A DNA stretch of 64,000 bases from Strigamia acuminata (GCA_949358305.1 OX442318.1:854501-918500), one strand, 5' to 3'; positions 1 to 13,047 are shown, numbered from the stretch's first letter. Program-made: numbers and translations. Notes: a model not told the origin generated them from the letters alone.

Positions 1-723
1 CGTTTTATTAGACTTTCTAAACAGAGTTTAGAAGTCTAAAATAGTAATTTTTAGAACTCACGATTTTTAGGACACCAGCGTTTAATCAGGCCCAGGGCTA
101 ATTGCTGCATAAAAATAGCTGCTGGCCCCACTCCCTCCTGGCGTTTAAACAGGCCCCAACACCTATCAGAACCCGGCGCCAATTTGAAGCGTTATGGTGT
201 GTGCTGATGATACACTAAGTCAAGCCATAGCAACAAACCCACTACACACTGAGCTGAGGAACACAAGCTCACAAGTCAGTGTGGTTGGTGGTTATCTCTT
301 CTGCAGGTCTTATGTATACGGTCGATTATCGTTATAACGAACCACAATACAACAAATTTTTTGTTGTAACGAACACTTCAAACTGGCTTGGTTGGTTGGC
401 CATAGAATACCATGTTAATAATTTTTTATATAACAAACTTTCATTATAACGATTAACAAACCGATTTTTCAGGTTTTTTGTGATTCATTATAACGAAGCA
501 AAACTGTAGTCAGGGCCCTCCTAACACATTTAAGTACCCTGGGCTAAAAACATCAGGTGCCCCTTGCCCCTTGTGATTCTGTCACAAGACGGTGATCTCT
601 TGGCACCTCTGGTCTGCAGCCCTTTTAGCCCAATGGGTAAGGTGGCCCTGTGTATGGTTCATGTGCTAGCTAATGGAGCCTGTAACTGGGTCTTTATTGA
701 AATTCTAATTTCTAACAGACACA
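1..723. other. Upstream flank of copy 1, repeat debris
   Basis: No gene is visible. Positions 1-45 repeat a motif also found near 33880. A GC-richer stretch around 80-160 with the theme gcgtttaaacaggccc resembles the small element at 59222-59342. Positions about 305-512 contain several copies of cgttataacgaa and end in a ctgta motif, matching the pogo-like MITE at 14427-14927. Just before the start codon of copy 1, ttctaacag at 712-720 looks like a 3' splice site, so a non-coding 5' exon probably lies further upstream. Confidence 0.5.
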
Positions 724-1857
724 ATGAATGGACGCAATTCATTTCAAGCAGAAGCACTTGGCCGAACTCAACAACTGCGAAAAAGAAAGATGCAGAAAAT
801 TATTGGCAAAGTTATGACAGACCAATCAGAAACACCAGCATTCATCAAATCGCTGAAAAATATTACAAAAAAGAAAAAAATTATTTCACATCTATTTATC
901 ATCTTACTCGTTGTCAATTTGGCAATGTGTGTATACCAAACTGTAGATCGGATATTGTATTACATGGATGAACCAACAACAGTCAATGCACACTTAATTG
1001 AAACAACACATGGGCCTTTTCCATACGTTTACATCTTCCCACGAACGACCAAGGAATTTGTCGATTATGATAAAAAAATGAGCGGCAAAGATAACAGCAA
1101 AGCTTGGTGTTTGGGTATACCATACACCTTGGTCGTCAGCAATTATACTCTAACTGATATTTTAAAACACATGAATGAACCTAGTTACATAACTGATGCA
1201 CACTTTGCAATGGTACGGCTCAAATTCTCTATTTCTTCTTTTGTTTTAAAAATCAGCTAATCTTTACAGAAAAAATCAAAGACTAACCTCACGATTCAAA
1301 GTTCCAATGCACTTGTTAAGCCGACTGCTGAAGTTTCAAGTTGTAAGTCAGGAAACCGATTTATTATTTCTAAATACAGAATATTTTTCTTTAGCTTTGC
1401 AACTTCCATATGGAAATTCTAATTACAAGATGGCAATCAAATTAAAATTTCCAGGCTGCAGCAATGCTTATGTATGTTCTTATTGGTCCTAAACTTTAAC
1501 TAATAGAGAACAGTAAATGTTGCACTTGATCGTTCAATTGTCAGGTTCGATTCGAATCTGCATCAGTCAACTTTAATGAACGCCTTTCTGATGATGCAGT
1601 TTTGAAATTACCAGCAACTAGAAGTATTGGTAAAATGGAAGTAAAAAAGGTAAGGCAAACAACAAATTTTGAATATAATATTGATCTCTCGAGAGATAAC
1701 GAAAGAGATAGTATGGCACAATACAAATGGTAGATATAAAGTATTGCAGGGTTTGACCAAACCCATAATTAACCTATACCAACTGATACCGATATTGTCC
1801 TCCTAAATATGTCAAAGTGGACAGACGTCATTCGAGCACGTCACGTTAATAGAAATG

Positions 1858-2345
1858 AGCCCAAGATACTGTATGTAATGGCTTATAGCCTTTATTCAGG
1901 GTCTAGGGGTCAGAATCTCATGCTTCTCCTACTGCTAACGCTGCATTGCAGCAGCAAAGCCCTAACTGCACGCGGCACATCTGATTAGGGTTAACCGGGA
2001 GTGCCCCATGGTCAGAAAGCTGTTCATTCGGCCCATGAATCACTCACGGTATCAAGGACTGGCAGACCAGCCAAGTCCCTAAGCATCTCCATGGTAAACA
2101 AGAGTGGAGAAGAGCAGGGTGTGGACCAGAGCTGTTCCTGTGTAACTCTGGGGTCTCAACAGGATGTTGGCCCTTATATAGCCCACTCTTGCACCATGAG
2201 TACGAGTACCTTTTCCCATTGATTGTGGGATTAGTGAGCTGATGTGATGTCATATAGATTACTACTCCTCAACTGTCAACTCCACCTGGCAGGGTTGTGT
2301 TGAACTGGCCATGTGGGTCACAGTGGCCGGTATTGGTCATATTGA
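1858..2345. repeat. Diverged copy of the GC-rich LTR-like repeat family
   Basis: Lies in intron 4 of copy 1. It shares the block gcctttattcagggtctaggg with the elements at 4617-10698 and 27224-27788 (gcctttaatcattgtctaggg). Boundaries and target duplication are not clear here, so the coordinates are approximate. Confidence 0.4.
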
Positions 2346-2492
2346 TTGATACCAACACACATTTTTTTTATGCAACAGGTGCAATAAACTGAAATAAACT
2401 GTTTTATTTAAGAAATGTTTTTTTAAAAATTATTTAGCTAAGTAAATGTTCCAGATACATTTTAAATTTACATTATCAAAATGTTGGTTATA

Positions 2493-2890
2493 CCGTATTA
2501 CCTCACATTAAGTGCGAGTTATACCGGCATGCCGGTGTGAGTGAGTACAAATTTTTCTAATGAGAATTCAGCCAAAACAAGCATAAAATCCTTTTTAGAT
2601 CTTCAAAATGAAAGAAATTGCCTTAAATTTCTATAAATTTACCCACATTTTAGTAAAAATCTGCTGAAAATAAGGAAAACTTTAATTTTAGGCCCAAAAA
2701 CCAACATAATTATTTATCCGGGCTCTTTAAAGTAAAAAAAAACAAAAAGCCCAATTTTTCACTTATACCGGCATATTTCCGAGCATATGTCGCTTTATAC
2801 CGGCATGCCGGTATAAACTTTTTGCACGCAATTTTAAAAACCTGGTAAACCCATGCTCAAGGGCATGCCGCTTTATGTGAGGTAATACGG
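2493..2890. mobile_element. TA-target MITE with ccgtattacctcacat ends
   Basis: Inverted termini ccgtattacctcacat and atgtgaggtaatacgg bound about 398 bp, with TA on the left flank. It contains internal palindromes of the form taccggcatgccggta. Its right end was later hit by the hAT element starting at 2892. Confidence 0.7.
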
Positions 2891-2891
2891 T

Positions 2892-3504
2892 CAGTGTTGT
2901 ATCGAACGAGAACTAATAGTTCGCGTTCGCGAACTTAGTTCGTAGTTCGCGAACTACGAACGCGAACTAGTTCCCCGTTTTGAAAGAACTTGAAAAACGA
3001 ACAAAGTTCGTTTTTTTGACGCAAACTACGTTCTAGTTCAGTTCTAGTTCGTTCACCGGACGTTTTATGTCACAGCCAATCATTGACGATTTCTTTAATA
3101 TTAAGGGAGTGTAATTTAATTTAATAAAAGAACTTGTGATATCCTAACCTGACAACCTGTTGCGTGTTTTATTGTTTTGGCGGATTTGCAACAATAGTTT
3201 TCCATTCAATTCCCTTTGAATTTGATTCTTTCAATGATAAATTTATTAATTTAAGTGTTTGTATATTTTTTTACAGTAAATAAATGTGTTATTACAGTAT
3301 AAAATGGTGTAAATAAAAATTTGAATTCGTAAAAAAATATTTGTAAAATGAACTGAACTAGAACTGAACTAGAACTGAACTAGAACTTAGTTCACTTGGA
3401 GTTTTTGGGGGTGAACGGGAACTAGAACTAGTTCCCTAAATTGAAAACGGTGATGAACGCAAACTAGAACTAGTTCGCGATTTAGTGAACGAGATACAAC
3501 ACTG
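2892..3504. mobile_element. Non-autonomous hAT-type element, 613 bp
   Basis: Ends cagtgttgtatcgaac and gagatacaacactg are inverted repeats. It is flanked by an exact 8-bp duplication aatacggt at 2884-2891 and 3505-3512, the length produced by hAT transposases. The body is rich in gaactagaactagttc palindromes, and no transposase ORF is present. Confidence 0.85.
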
Positions 3505-3589
3505 AATACGGTGCAAACAATCCCTTATCCGAACAGCAATTTTTCGATTCTTTATTGAATTTCAATTAATTTTTAACAACTTTTATTCA

Positions 3590-3845
3590 ATTTTTAGAGT
3601 TTTTAACAATTTTTAATCAATTTTTTAACAACTTTTAACAGATTTTTAACGACTTTTAATAGATATTTAACAACTTTTCATAGATTTTTAACTATCTTTA
3701 ATATATTTTTAACAACTTTTAATATATTTTTAACAACTTTTAATAGATTTTTAACAACTTTTAATAGATATTTAACTACTTTTAATAGATTTTTAATTAC
3801 TTTTAATAGATTTTTAACTACTTTTAATAGATTTCTAACAATTTT
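3590..3845. repeat. Minisatellite, ~21-bp unit ttttaatagatttttaacaa
   Basis: About a dozen imperfect tandem copies of an AT-rich unit of about 21 bp in intron 4 of copy 1. Confidence 0.75.
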
Positions 3846-4829
3846 GAAACAATTTTTCTATATATTGTACAGATGTACGTAAAACCTAATATCCAATTAC
3901 ACGAACAAATCGGTTTTATGAACACCCATATCCCCCGATTAGTTCGGATAATCGACGCTCCACTGTAATTCTAAAAATTAGTGACTGTACAGAACCCAGC
4001 AATGTTAAATTTCTTTTCCAGTCTGTTAGTCCCATCTGTTAGCCTGTTAGTCTAGACAACTTTCTGGAACCCATCCTAAATCCAGGCTACATACATAAGC
4101 TTAAACTGATTCCTGTTCCAGAAGAATTCCATCAACTCCATTCCATCTAGCCTGCATTAATTACTGATGTTCCACAAGTGCTTGAAATCAAATATGACTT
4201 AGACTAAAATTGTCCAGTTTAAACTTAACCAAATCATGTTTCAGTATCACTTCATCAAGACGAAGAAAAATCCTTGCAATAATAACTATTATCAGGACTG
4301 TTTATATCCTTGCATCATGAAGAATTTTACTTGCAGGTACATTTGTTTTGATTAAATTATTGTAAATATAGCATAATCCAACATTCTTTCATTTGACACA
4401 ACTTTGCCGCATAAATTTGATCATTTAATAATTAGCAATTTACTCATTAAAAGCATCGGACGGTGTTACAGCAAAATTAAATACAGATACAGCTGTATAC
4501 TGGAAGATATGCATGATTACACATTAAGGATTTTCACGTGTATAGGCAATTTTGTAATTTTCAGTAAAACTAGGAGCTGTCAAAATAAAATTAAAAAATT
4601 TAATTAAATTTACAATTGTGACGGGTCATGACTCTCATAGTAATCTGGGGATTGACTACCATGAGATCGACTCTCAATGGAGACAAGGACTCCAGATTGT
4701 TGGGTTGTTGGCCTTTAATCCATTGTCTACCGTCTTCACCCGAAAATAACACCATGGTGTTGTATTCGAGTTTTGTTGAAAACTATCATTTTTGAAACAT
4801 CCCAGGTAGCACAGATGATCGAATCTACA

Positions 4830-6010
4830 TAGAATCTGTATAGACCGCTCTGTGTTGAATCTGCATAGACCTGTTGATATAGATGCGATGTTAAATCTAT
4901 GTCAATGTTCTATCCCAATTTAATTTAACATAGATTTAACATAGACTGCTCTATGCAGAATCAACAGAGAGCGATTGATGTTGAATCTGTGTAGACCGCT
5001 CTGTGTTGAATCTGCATAGGCCTGTTGATATAGATGCTATGTTAAATCTATGTCACAGTTCTATCCCAATTTAATTTTAACATAGATTTAACATAGACTG
5101 CTCTATGTTGAATCAACATAGACGGATTTATGTTGAATTAACATAGAAGGCTCTGTGTTGAATCTACGTAGACCGTTAATGTCAATGCGATGCTAAATCT
5201 ACGTCACTGTTCTATCCCAAAATAAATTTAACATAGATTTAACATAGACCGCTCTATGTTGAATCAACATAGACCGATTTATGTTGAATTAACATAGAAG
5301 GCTCTGTGTTGAATCTACGTAGACCGTTAATGTCAATGCGATGCTAAATCTACGTCACTGTTCTATCCCAAAATAAATTTAACATAGATTTAACATAGAC
5401 CGCTCTATGTTGAATCAACATAGACCGATTTATGTTGAATTAACATAGAAGGCTCTGTGTTGAATCTACGTAGACCGTTAATGTTGATGCTATGCTAAAT
5501 CTATGTGATAATTCTATCCCAATTTAATTTTAACATGGATTTAACATAGACCGCTCTATGCTGAATCAACATAGACCGATTTATGTTGAATTAACATAGA
5601 AGGCTCTGTGTTGAATCTACGTAGACCGTTAATGTTGATGCTATGCTAAATCTATGTGATAATTCTATCCCAATTTAATTTTAACATGGATTTAACATAG
5701 ACCGCTCTATGCTGAATCAACATAGACCGATTTATGTTGAATTAACATAGAAGGCTCTGTGTTGAATCTACGTAGACCGTTAATGTCGATGCTATGCTAA
5801 ATCTATGTCATAATTCTATCCCAATTTAATTTTAACATGGATTTAACATAGACCGCTCTATGCTGAATTAACAGAGAGCGATTGATGTTGAATCTGTGTA
5901 GACCGCTCCGTGTTGAATCTGTGTAGACCGTTAATGTCGATGCGATGTTAAATCTATGTCAACATTCTATCCCAAAATAAATTTAACATGAATTCAACAC
6001 TGTGTTGAAT
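4830..6010. repeat. Tandem array of aacatagac/tctatgttgaatc units
   Basis: Arm of the inner nested element. A unit of roughly 120-180 bp, built from short palindromic blocks such as gaatcaacatagac and aatctatgt, is repeated about seven times. Related blocks recur in the right arm at about 9490-10140, partly in inverted orientation, so the element could fold back on itself. Confidence 0.7.
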
Positions 6011-9000
6011 CAATAGAGACCGACGGTGACTTTGAGTTGATGTAATTGTTTATTCAAGAAATGCTCGTTTGAATTTGTATATTTTCCAGAAATGAATCAC
6101 TACAAATAAAGAAATAAAGAAATAATGTCCTACCGTCAACAATGTATACAAATCTATAAGCACGACTTCGGCGATTGTAGAGAAGAAATTTGAATGCGCT
6201 CGTGAATAAAAAATAACAATGATTTGGTAAAAAGGGCTGAAATATCAAGAGGAACGACCAAACACGATGAAATATTTATATATTACATAACGAGTTAATG
6301 TAATAACAAAAAAAAACATAAAACGATGATTTTAAAAACTTAATTTAAATTTCGGAGTAAACACAAGTCGAGGTGCTTGTTCATGTGATTTTCTTCAATC
6401 TTAAGCGAGCACACGGGCAGGGACTGGGATGAAGACCGATCGAACGATTATTATGAGAATTTCTGCATTACGAAGACACAAAGAATGCGCTAAAAGTTGG
6501 ACAATTCGAAGTTCCGACCGCACAAGGTGGGTTGTTGTTTGTATTAATTTTAATGCGTTATTTCGTGTTTTTATTGATTTTATTTGGGTTTTTTTCCTAG
6601 TTGCAGCAGTTTACCTCCGTTAAGGAGATTCTGCTCAAAACGAAAAGCGGGTGGCCGAAAGAAGTGAAGAGAGGAACGCCACAAGCGAAACGAGCCAAGG
6701 CGAGGACTGCAACGACGAGAAAGAGGAGAAATTGAGGAGAACGACTAGAACTCAACGAACAACCATTTCATCTAAACCAACGCACCAAAACGCGATATTT
6801 CTGCTTGTGGATCGAAACACTGTTGGTTGATAATGCAGACGAAACAACATCGTCGCACATTCCGACGTCCGAAAAGATTGAAACGAGCGTCGTTTGATGA
6901 TGTTACAGCATTCGACACACACACGTGGCAAAGGTTTTGAAGATTTGCATCGGCAGTGCACACAGGTTTCAATCGTTAAAATATTTATGATTGTAATTGT
7001 AATTCAATTTTTATACTTATTTTTATTTTTTTTCAAATATTTTTTTTGATTTTGCTAGGATTTTTGCAGTTAGGCCTAAATTTTAGCAACGCTTGATTAA
7101 AAATTAGGCCTAACTGCAAAAACTGACTCGTACGTCAAATACACATTCATGTCGAATCCGAATCACCACGAAAACGAATTTAAATCCGAAATCCAGCTTC
7201 GAAAGCTTCAACTTAAACGAGTTTCATCCGTTGATCAGCGTTCTCAGCGACGGAATCGTTCTCGGAGGACGGAAAGACTTTCAAAGCGGCGAATTACAAG
7301 ATTACGAAAACGGTAAAACGATAAAACAATACAACGGAACGTTTTGATTTCGATTGATTTCGATTTTCTAGGTTGTTTGGACGACGTGCGCTTCGATCGC
7401 ATTACGAAGCACCTGCCGATGCCACTGGTCCGATTATCCCGAAGTGTTCAACTTTTTGCACGTCGAGTCCGGCTGCGATCCGACGGCGTGTCTGCTGGCC
7501 AACTGACCGGACGTATACTGCAAACAACTCTTCTTAAACCACGATTGCAGGAGCAACGCGGGCTTCGTGACGGGGCTGTGCGGTAGATTTAACATAGACC
7601 GCTCTGTTGATATAATTGTTTATTCTAGAAATGCTCGTTTGAATTTTTTTCGATATAAAATTTATAGTTTTCTGTGTTTGGCGACATGGTTTTGACGTTG
7701 GATTTTGGAAAAAATAATTTAAATAAAAAATGCAAATTTTTTGTCTGATTTTTAATGTTTTATTCAGTTTTGTGAACGTAGGGACAGTGTTGTGCGCGGT
7801 ACAGCTAACGTGTACCGCGGTCCCGGCGCGCGGTACACGGCACTCCCACGTAAAGTACCGCGGTCCTGGTACAGTACTGGGACCGGGATTTGCGGTACGT
7901 CTCGCGGACCATGAGAAAACGCGAGAACACTCCAGAATCTCGTGTTTTCTCGCTTTCTCCACTTCCCATTTAAAAAAACCATAAAAAACCATTAAAAAAA
8001 CCGACTAAAAGTGAAAAATAATATTAAAAACCATAATAACACTTTTAATCAGTTTTTTTTTTATGATTCTTTACTTTTTTTTAAAATAGGAAGTGGAAAA
8101 CGCAAGAAAACACGAGATTCTCGTGTTTTCTCGTGTTTTCTCGGGGACCGCGAGATGTACCGCAAGTTCGGTCCGCGGTACACGAATTTTTAAAAGTACC
8201 GGCTTCCGGTTTGTGTGCTCTAAGCGACCGCGTGGTTAGGTTAATGGTTTTAATGGTTTTAATCAAACATCTTGTTGCTGGAATTAAACCATACAACCAT
8301 GTAAGCCATGTGTATGGAAAGTACCGGTAGGTGTTTTGATTTTTACAGGTAGATCGATCAACGATCGATACATGCCGAAGCGATGACAAAAACGCAGTGT
8401 ATAAAATTAACCTCGGAAATCGGAAAATGATAGGAAATAAACGACCCGACTGCCCGAATAACGTAATTCGAATATAAAGTAAATAAATTTCACTTATTAC
8501 GATCTTTTATGCCGACGTAAAACTAAACTAAAAATTAATACGAATTTATTTTTAACAGACGAAACGAATCAATACGAACTAGCGGACAGGTCTTTCGCGA
8601 TAAGGAGCGAACCCGCGAACAGACCACAACTCAACAATTAAACAAGGTAGTTTGACTTTACATTTTTCTTAATACTGATTAACCAAACCAAAAACACTAA
8701 TTTGTAGATGAAAAAACGCGCGTGGTCTACAGATCCATTTGCGAACCTACCGTAGTCGGATATGTGAGTTACACGTTAAAATTGATTATTTTTAGGGAAA
8801 GTTTTAATTTTTTGGGGGTTTTTATTGAATTTTTTGGGTTTATATTGAACATTTTGGGTTTACATTGAATTTTTTCATTTAAAATTGAATTTCTGAAATT
8901 AAATAAAACCTCTTGCTTAAAACGAATAAACAAAAATGACAATTTACTCTCATTCCTTTTAGTTCAATTCGACGTCCCCGATTTATCCAGTTCCACAACA

Positions 9001-9405
9001 AACAAACTAACCGAAAACGAGCGCCGAACCAAAGACAAATTCGACCGTGCAACAGTCTAACAGGTTCTAGACGTGCGCACTAGAATGATCGTCTTCAAAA
9101 TAGTTAATTCGCAATTTGAAGAAATCAACGGCTGCGTCGGCACGGGAAAAGAAGCAAACTTTCACCACGCACTCGGCAAAAACGACGAAGAATACGCAAT
9201 CAAAGTCTACAAAACCTCCATTTTGGTCTTCAACGACCGAGATCGATACGTGACCGGCGAATTTCGGCTCCGACACGATTACAACCGGAAAAACAACGGG
9301 AAAATGGTGCAAACCTGGGCCGAATAGAGATGAGAAATTTAATGAGAATGCACAACAATGGCCTCAACTCTCAAAACCGTTGTTGCTAAGAAGTCACGCG
9401 TGAAA
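9001..9405 (+). pseudogene. RIOK1: RIOK1-like kinase fragment carried by a transposon
   Basis: The reading frame around the ATG at 9073 matches the N-lobe of the atypical protein kinase RIO1: [12 protein letters not shown] (ATP-binding loop), [12 protein letters not shown] (catalytic-lobe lysine region) and [14 protein letters not shown]. The upstream in-frame part has a premature stop at about 9058, and the frame closes right after KMVQTWAE. A homologous EMRNLMR continuation lies in another frame. Only about 120 codons remain, so this is a broken fragment. It sits between the arms of the nested element at 4800-10143, as expected for gene capture. Other exon-like coding debris at about 6430-7590 in the same element was not identified. 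Confidence 0.85.
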
Positions 9406-10817
9406 AAACTCGTTCTTTTTGTAAAATATTGTTATTTTTTGAAAAATAAAATTTTTTAAAATTTTAATATTTTGTTTTTTTTATACAAAAAAAGTACATA
9501 GAACTATAAGTCGATTTTAATATCAGATCTACTTCAAATTGATGTAGAAGTCTCGATCGAATCTACGTCGATTTGAAGTAGAATCGATCTACAGCTCTAT
9601 GTCGATGCTATGTTAAAATCGCGACCGGGCGACGCTAATTCCATGTCAATGCTATGTTGTTTCGGCATAGTTTCATCCTTATTCTACGTTAAATAGACGT
9701 AGAATTTGACGTTGAGTTTGACGTAGAATTCTATGCAGAGTTTGACGTAGAATTCTATGCAGAGTTTGACGTAGAATTCTACATAGATTTAACATAAAAT
9801 AAGGATGAAACTATGCCGAAACAGCGTAGCATTGACATGGAATTAGCGCATTTTGGTCACGATTTTGACATTGAATCTACATAAAGCGGTAGATCGATTC
9901 TATGTTGAATCGACATAGAACTCTACGTAGAATTCGACGTCGATTTGACGTTGTATTGATGTAGCATCGATCTACAGCTCTATGTAGATGCTATGTCAAA
10001 ATCGTGACAGAAATGCGCTTATTCCATGTCAATGCTATGTAGTTTCGGCATAGTTTCTACCTTATTCTATGTTAAATCTATGTACCAAGATAGACGGTTT
10101 GCATAGATTCTATCTAGATTTAACATAGTTTTGTTACTTGGGATTGTTGAAAAATTCGAATATAACACCACTTCAGCTTTAACACCATGGTGTTATATTC
10201 GAATACAACACCATGGTCTTATTTTCGGGTGAAGACGGTAGGGGTCGGAGTACCCATCACTCGTGTCGGGGCCATTAGGCTCGCCACACCTACAACCGAC
10301 CCGTCATCCACAAGGCAGCTAGCCCATGAATGACGTGGTCGGTCGGCATAACTCATTCTGCTGCAGTAATACTTACCGCAGCTCATGTAGCCACTCAAGG
10401 AGGCTGCAACAGGGTCATCTCCCTGTCACTGAGCGTAACAGTGGTGAATGGGAGAAGAGCAGAGTCAACTGGGGCACTGCACTGCCCAGGCTGGCTAAGG
10501 GAACTCTCTAGCACACATCCTCACCCTGTGCTGTCCAAACTCTCTCTCTCGACTCAATGCTCCTGCTCCCACACCACTCAGCTCCCTCCTCCCCCAGTGG
10601 GTCAGCCTCACTCACTAAAGGGGGTGACCAGGAGCCAGAGAGCACTGTGTGGAGTGACGTGAGTCACCGTGGGCAACCACGGTGGCAAAACAGTCACACA
10701 ATTCTTTAGTTAAAGTAACTACAGAATTGTACATTTAATGAGTGTAACTTGCTCTGTGTGTCCACGTCATTGATTTTCTGAACAATATCTACATAAACTA
10801 ATTAAACTTAGTCTTAA

Positions 10818-11016
10818 GCTTGGTTCACACTTGCGGATATGCTGCAGAATTGTTGCATCCGGGTTTGCTACAATGAGCTGTGATTGGCTGCGGGAAAGAA
10901 ATCGCGCTGAAAAATAGAAATATTTCCTATTTTTCCGAGCGAGTTTTTTCCGCAGCCACTCACAGCTCATTTGCAGCAAACCCCGAATGCAACGTATCCG
11001 CAAGTGTGAACCAAGC
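10818..11016. mobile_element. TTAA-target MITE next to the exon 6 acceptor
   Basis: Near-palindromic 199-bp element with ends gcttggttcacacttgcgga and tccgcaagtgtgaaccaagc, flanked by TTAA (10814-10817 and 11017-11020). TTAA duplication is typical of piggyBac-like elements. A related copy lies at about 33476-33645. It ends only 12-16 bp before the exon 6 start of copy 1. Confidence 0.75.
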
Positions 11017-12177
11017 TTAACTTCTGCTTCAGATATCCATTTTACGATGCAAGAAACCTATCAGACTGCAACGACACACAACAGAGAGAACAATACTTCA
11101 TTTGGACAAATTTTAAACCTGGTCATCACATACATCAGTGTAAATGTGTCCACTTATGTGACCTAACACAACTCAGCATGTACATGGATAAAGAACCTAA
11201 TTCCGAGAATACTCTCGACATTTCAGTTCTGAATAATTACATTCGCACATTGCAAGAACAATTTTCGTACGACATTATCTCTTTACTGTGCGACATTGGC
11301 GGAAACATTGGACTCTACTTCGGAATGTCTTGTTTAACGCTCATTGAAATATTCGTTCACTGCTGCAAAATTCCAGTTTCAAAGTTCAGAATAACAACAA
11401 AAGAAAATTTAGAGTTGAAAAAAAAAATTCAAACTGTACTAGAAACAAAGAAGAAACGACCAAAAAAAAATAAACTGAAAACCATCGTGTTACTCTGCCT
11501 AATTTTCCTATCGATGTACCAAGTTTACAACAACATTCATTCTTATTTTGATTATCCACTCCTCAAATCGGTTATTCTGGTTAGAGACAAAATCATTCAT
11601 TTTCCACATGTTGTGAATTGTCGAGACACTGAAGAAATTGCAAGAGCCAAACAAGATTTATCTAACCGACTAAAAAATGATATTTATCGTTACCAGCTAT
11701 TTGATTTACTTCACCCATCATCTTCATTTGCAAACAATCCACTCAAATTATGGAACGCCACTTCAAATCTTAAATTCCTTTATAAATGTTTGAAAGTAAG
11801 TAAACAAATTGTAGTTTTTAGCTCTATAAGGTCGGGAATACAATGATACAACACGTGATTAGATTTTACAACTAATGATAACTTTATTTAAATTCAATAC
11901 ACTTAAATATCTATGTGCTTGATCCTGATGGGTCAGCACAATACGCAGGTGACGTTTTTCACCTGACGATATTGTCACGTTTAAACATAATGCAAAACAA
12001 ACATTCAATTCTAACACTAATTAAATGTAAAATGTTCTGTATTTATTCCATAATTGTGTGACAAATTTAATAACCTTCATATGTCCGTATGTTCATATGC
12101 AAATTACATGCCCTGGCGTTAATTCGAGGCAGTACGGAAGGTTTATCTCCACACAAACAATTCATTAGGCATTAGTA

Positions 12178-12477
12178 CAGGGGTTCCCAAACTTTTTAGC
12201 ATAGCGCCCCACTTTTTAAGCAAGGCGATCTTCTGCGCCCCACTTCATCTACCAGTGCATTAAAATTTTAAAAAATATACTACTAAAAAGAAAAAAAAGA
12301 AATTTTAATATAAATTTGCATAAAACTTTGTATAATTTTTTATATAATTTTGGTTAAGAATTTACAAAAGTTTCCAAAATAAGCTTGCTTTATTTAGGCA
12401 TGTATGATGGGTGCGCCCCACCAATAATCAGCTCGCGCCCCACCAGTGAGGCGCGCCTCACCGTTTGGGAAACCCTG
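12178..12477. mobile_element. hAT-type MITE, caggggttcccaaac family
   Basis: 300 bp with ends caggggttcccaaac and gtttgggaaaccctg, flanked by an exact 8-bp duplication cattagta (12170-12177 and 12478-12485). A 166-bp relative is at 57053-57218. Confidence 0.85.
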
Positions 12478-12909
12478 CATTAGTACATTATTACATGAAA
12501 TAAATACGCTGACACCATCTCTGGTTGTTCTCACAAACTTGTGCAAACTGTTACAACAATTCTTCTTTGCTGTTAAGTTGAGTATTGACAGTGTTGTGCG
12601 CGGTCCCGTTCCCGGACCGGCGATCCAGGACTGCCGGTTCGCGGTCCTGGACTGGGACCGCGTTCCTTTTGCGGCAGGTACGGACCGGGACCGCGGTACT
12701 TTTAAAATTCCGTGGACCGCGGACCGCTTTTGCGGTACATCTCGCGGTCCACAAGAAAACACGAGATTCTCTTTTTTTTTTTAGTTTTTTTTCTCATTTT
12801 CAACTGCCATCTGCCAATCTCAATCGTGAAAAAAAAAATGAATGGTATCAAATTGAAATTTTTAGTAGAAAACGCGATAAAACTACAAGATTCTCGTATT
12901 TTGCGGTAT

Positions 12910-13047
12910 AATAAAATATTCAATAAGAGCAAATATTGAGAGACCGGTCAAAATACCAAAAATTGAACCGACTTGACAGAATAATTTGACCACGGAAATT
13001 AATTGCTGTTCTTCTATTACTTCTCGGATGTTGTTCTCAATACTGTA
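12910..13047 (-). pseudogene. 138-bp captured 3' end of channel copy 2
   Basis: By eye identical over 138 bp to 16824-16961, which encodes the last 46 residues before the stop of copy 2 (from YSIENNIREVIEEQ through the second TM2, GILTGLSIFALIEYF). It lies inside a hAT-type element with its own 8-bp TSD and lacks the stop codon, so it is a transduplicated gene fragment, not an exon. Confidence 0.9.

Larger units (their letters stand above)
4730..10238. mobile_element. 5.5-kb TA-target element nested in the LTR-like repeat
   Basis: Inverted termini ccgtcttcacccgaaaata and cgggtgaagacgg flank a 5.5-kb block with a TA duplication (4728-4729, 10239-10240). The empty site is visible in the sister repeat at about 27345-27352 (attgtctagggg). 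A second pair of inverted ends, tcccaggtagca at 4800 and ttacttggga ending 10143, delimits an element nested inside this one. No transposase was recognised. Confidence 0.65.
4617..10698. mobile_element. TG...CA element (solo-LTR-like), split by a nested 5.5-kb insertion
   Basis: The outer element begins tgtgacgg and ends cagtcaca, flanked by a 4-bp duplication caat (4613-4616 and 10699-10702). Its two parts, 4617-4729 and 10239-10698, are continuous when the nested element is removed, and align with the uninterrupted copy at 27224-27788. TG...CA termini with a short TSD and no coding sequence suggest a solo LTR; a DNA element with 8-bp inverted ends is the alternative. Confidence 0.6.

Noticed and set aside
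7534-8389. Several overlapping ORFs up to 152 codons
   Set aside because: They run through GC-rich inverted hAT-type repeat on both strands and resemble no protein; codon content follows the palindromes.
11178-11846. Treating exon 6 as a stand-alone gene starting at the internal ATG
   Set aside because: The frame extends upstream to a good acceptor that joins exon 5 in phase, and the upstream part encodes the conserved Cys-rich thumb.
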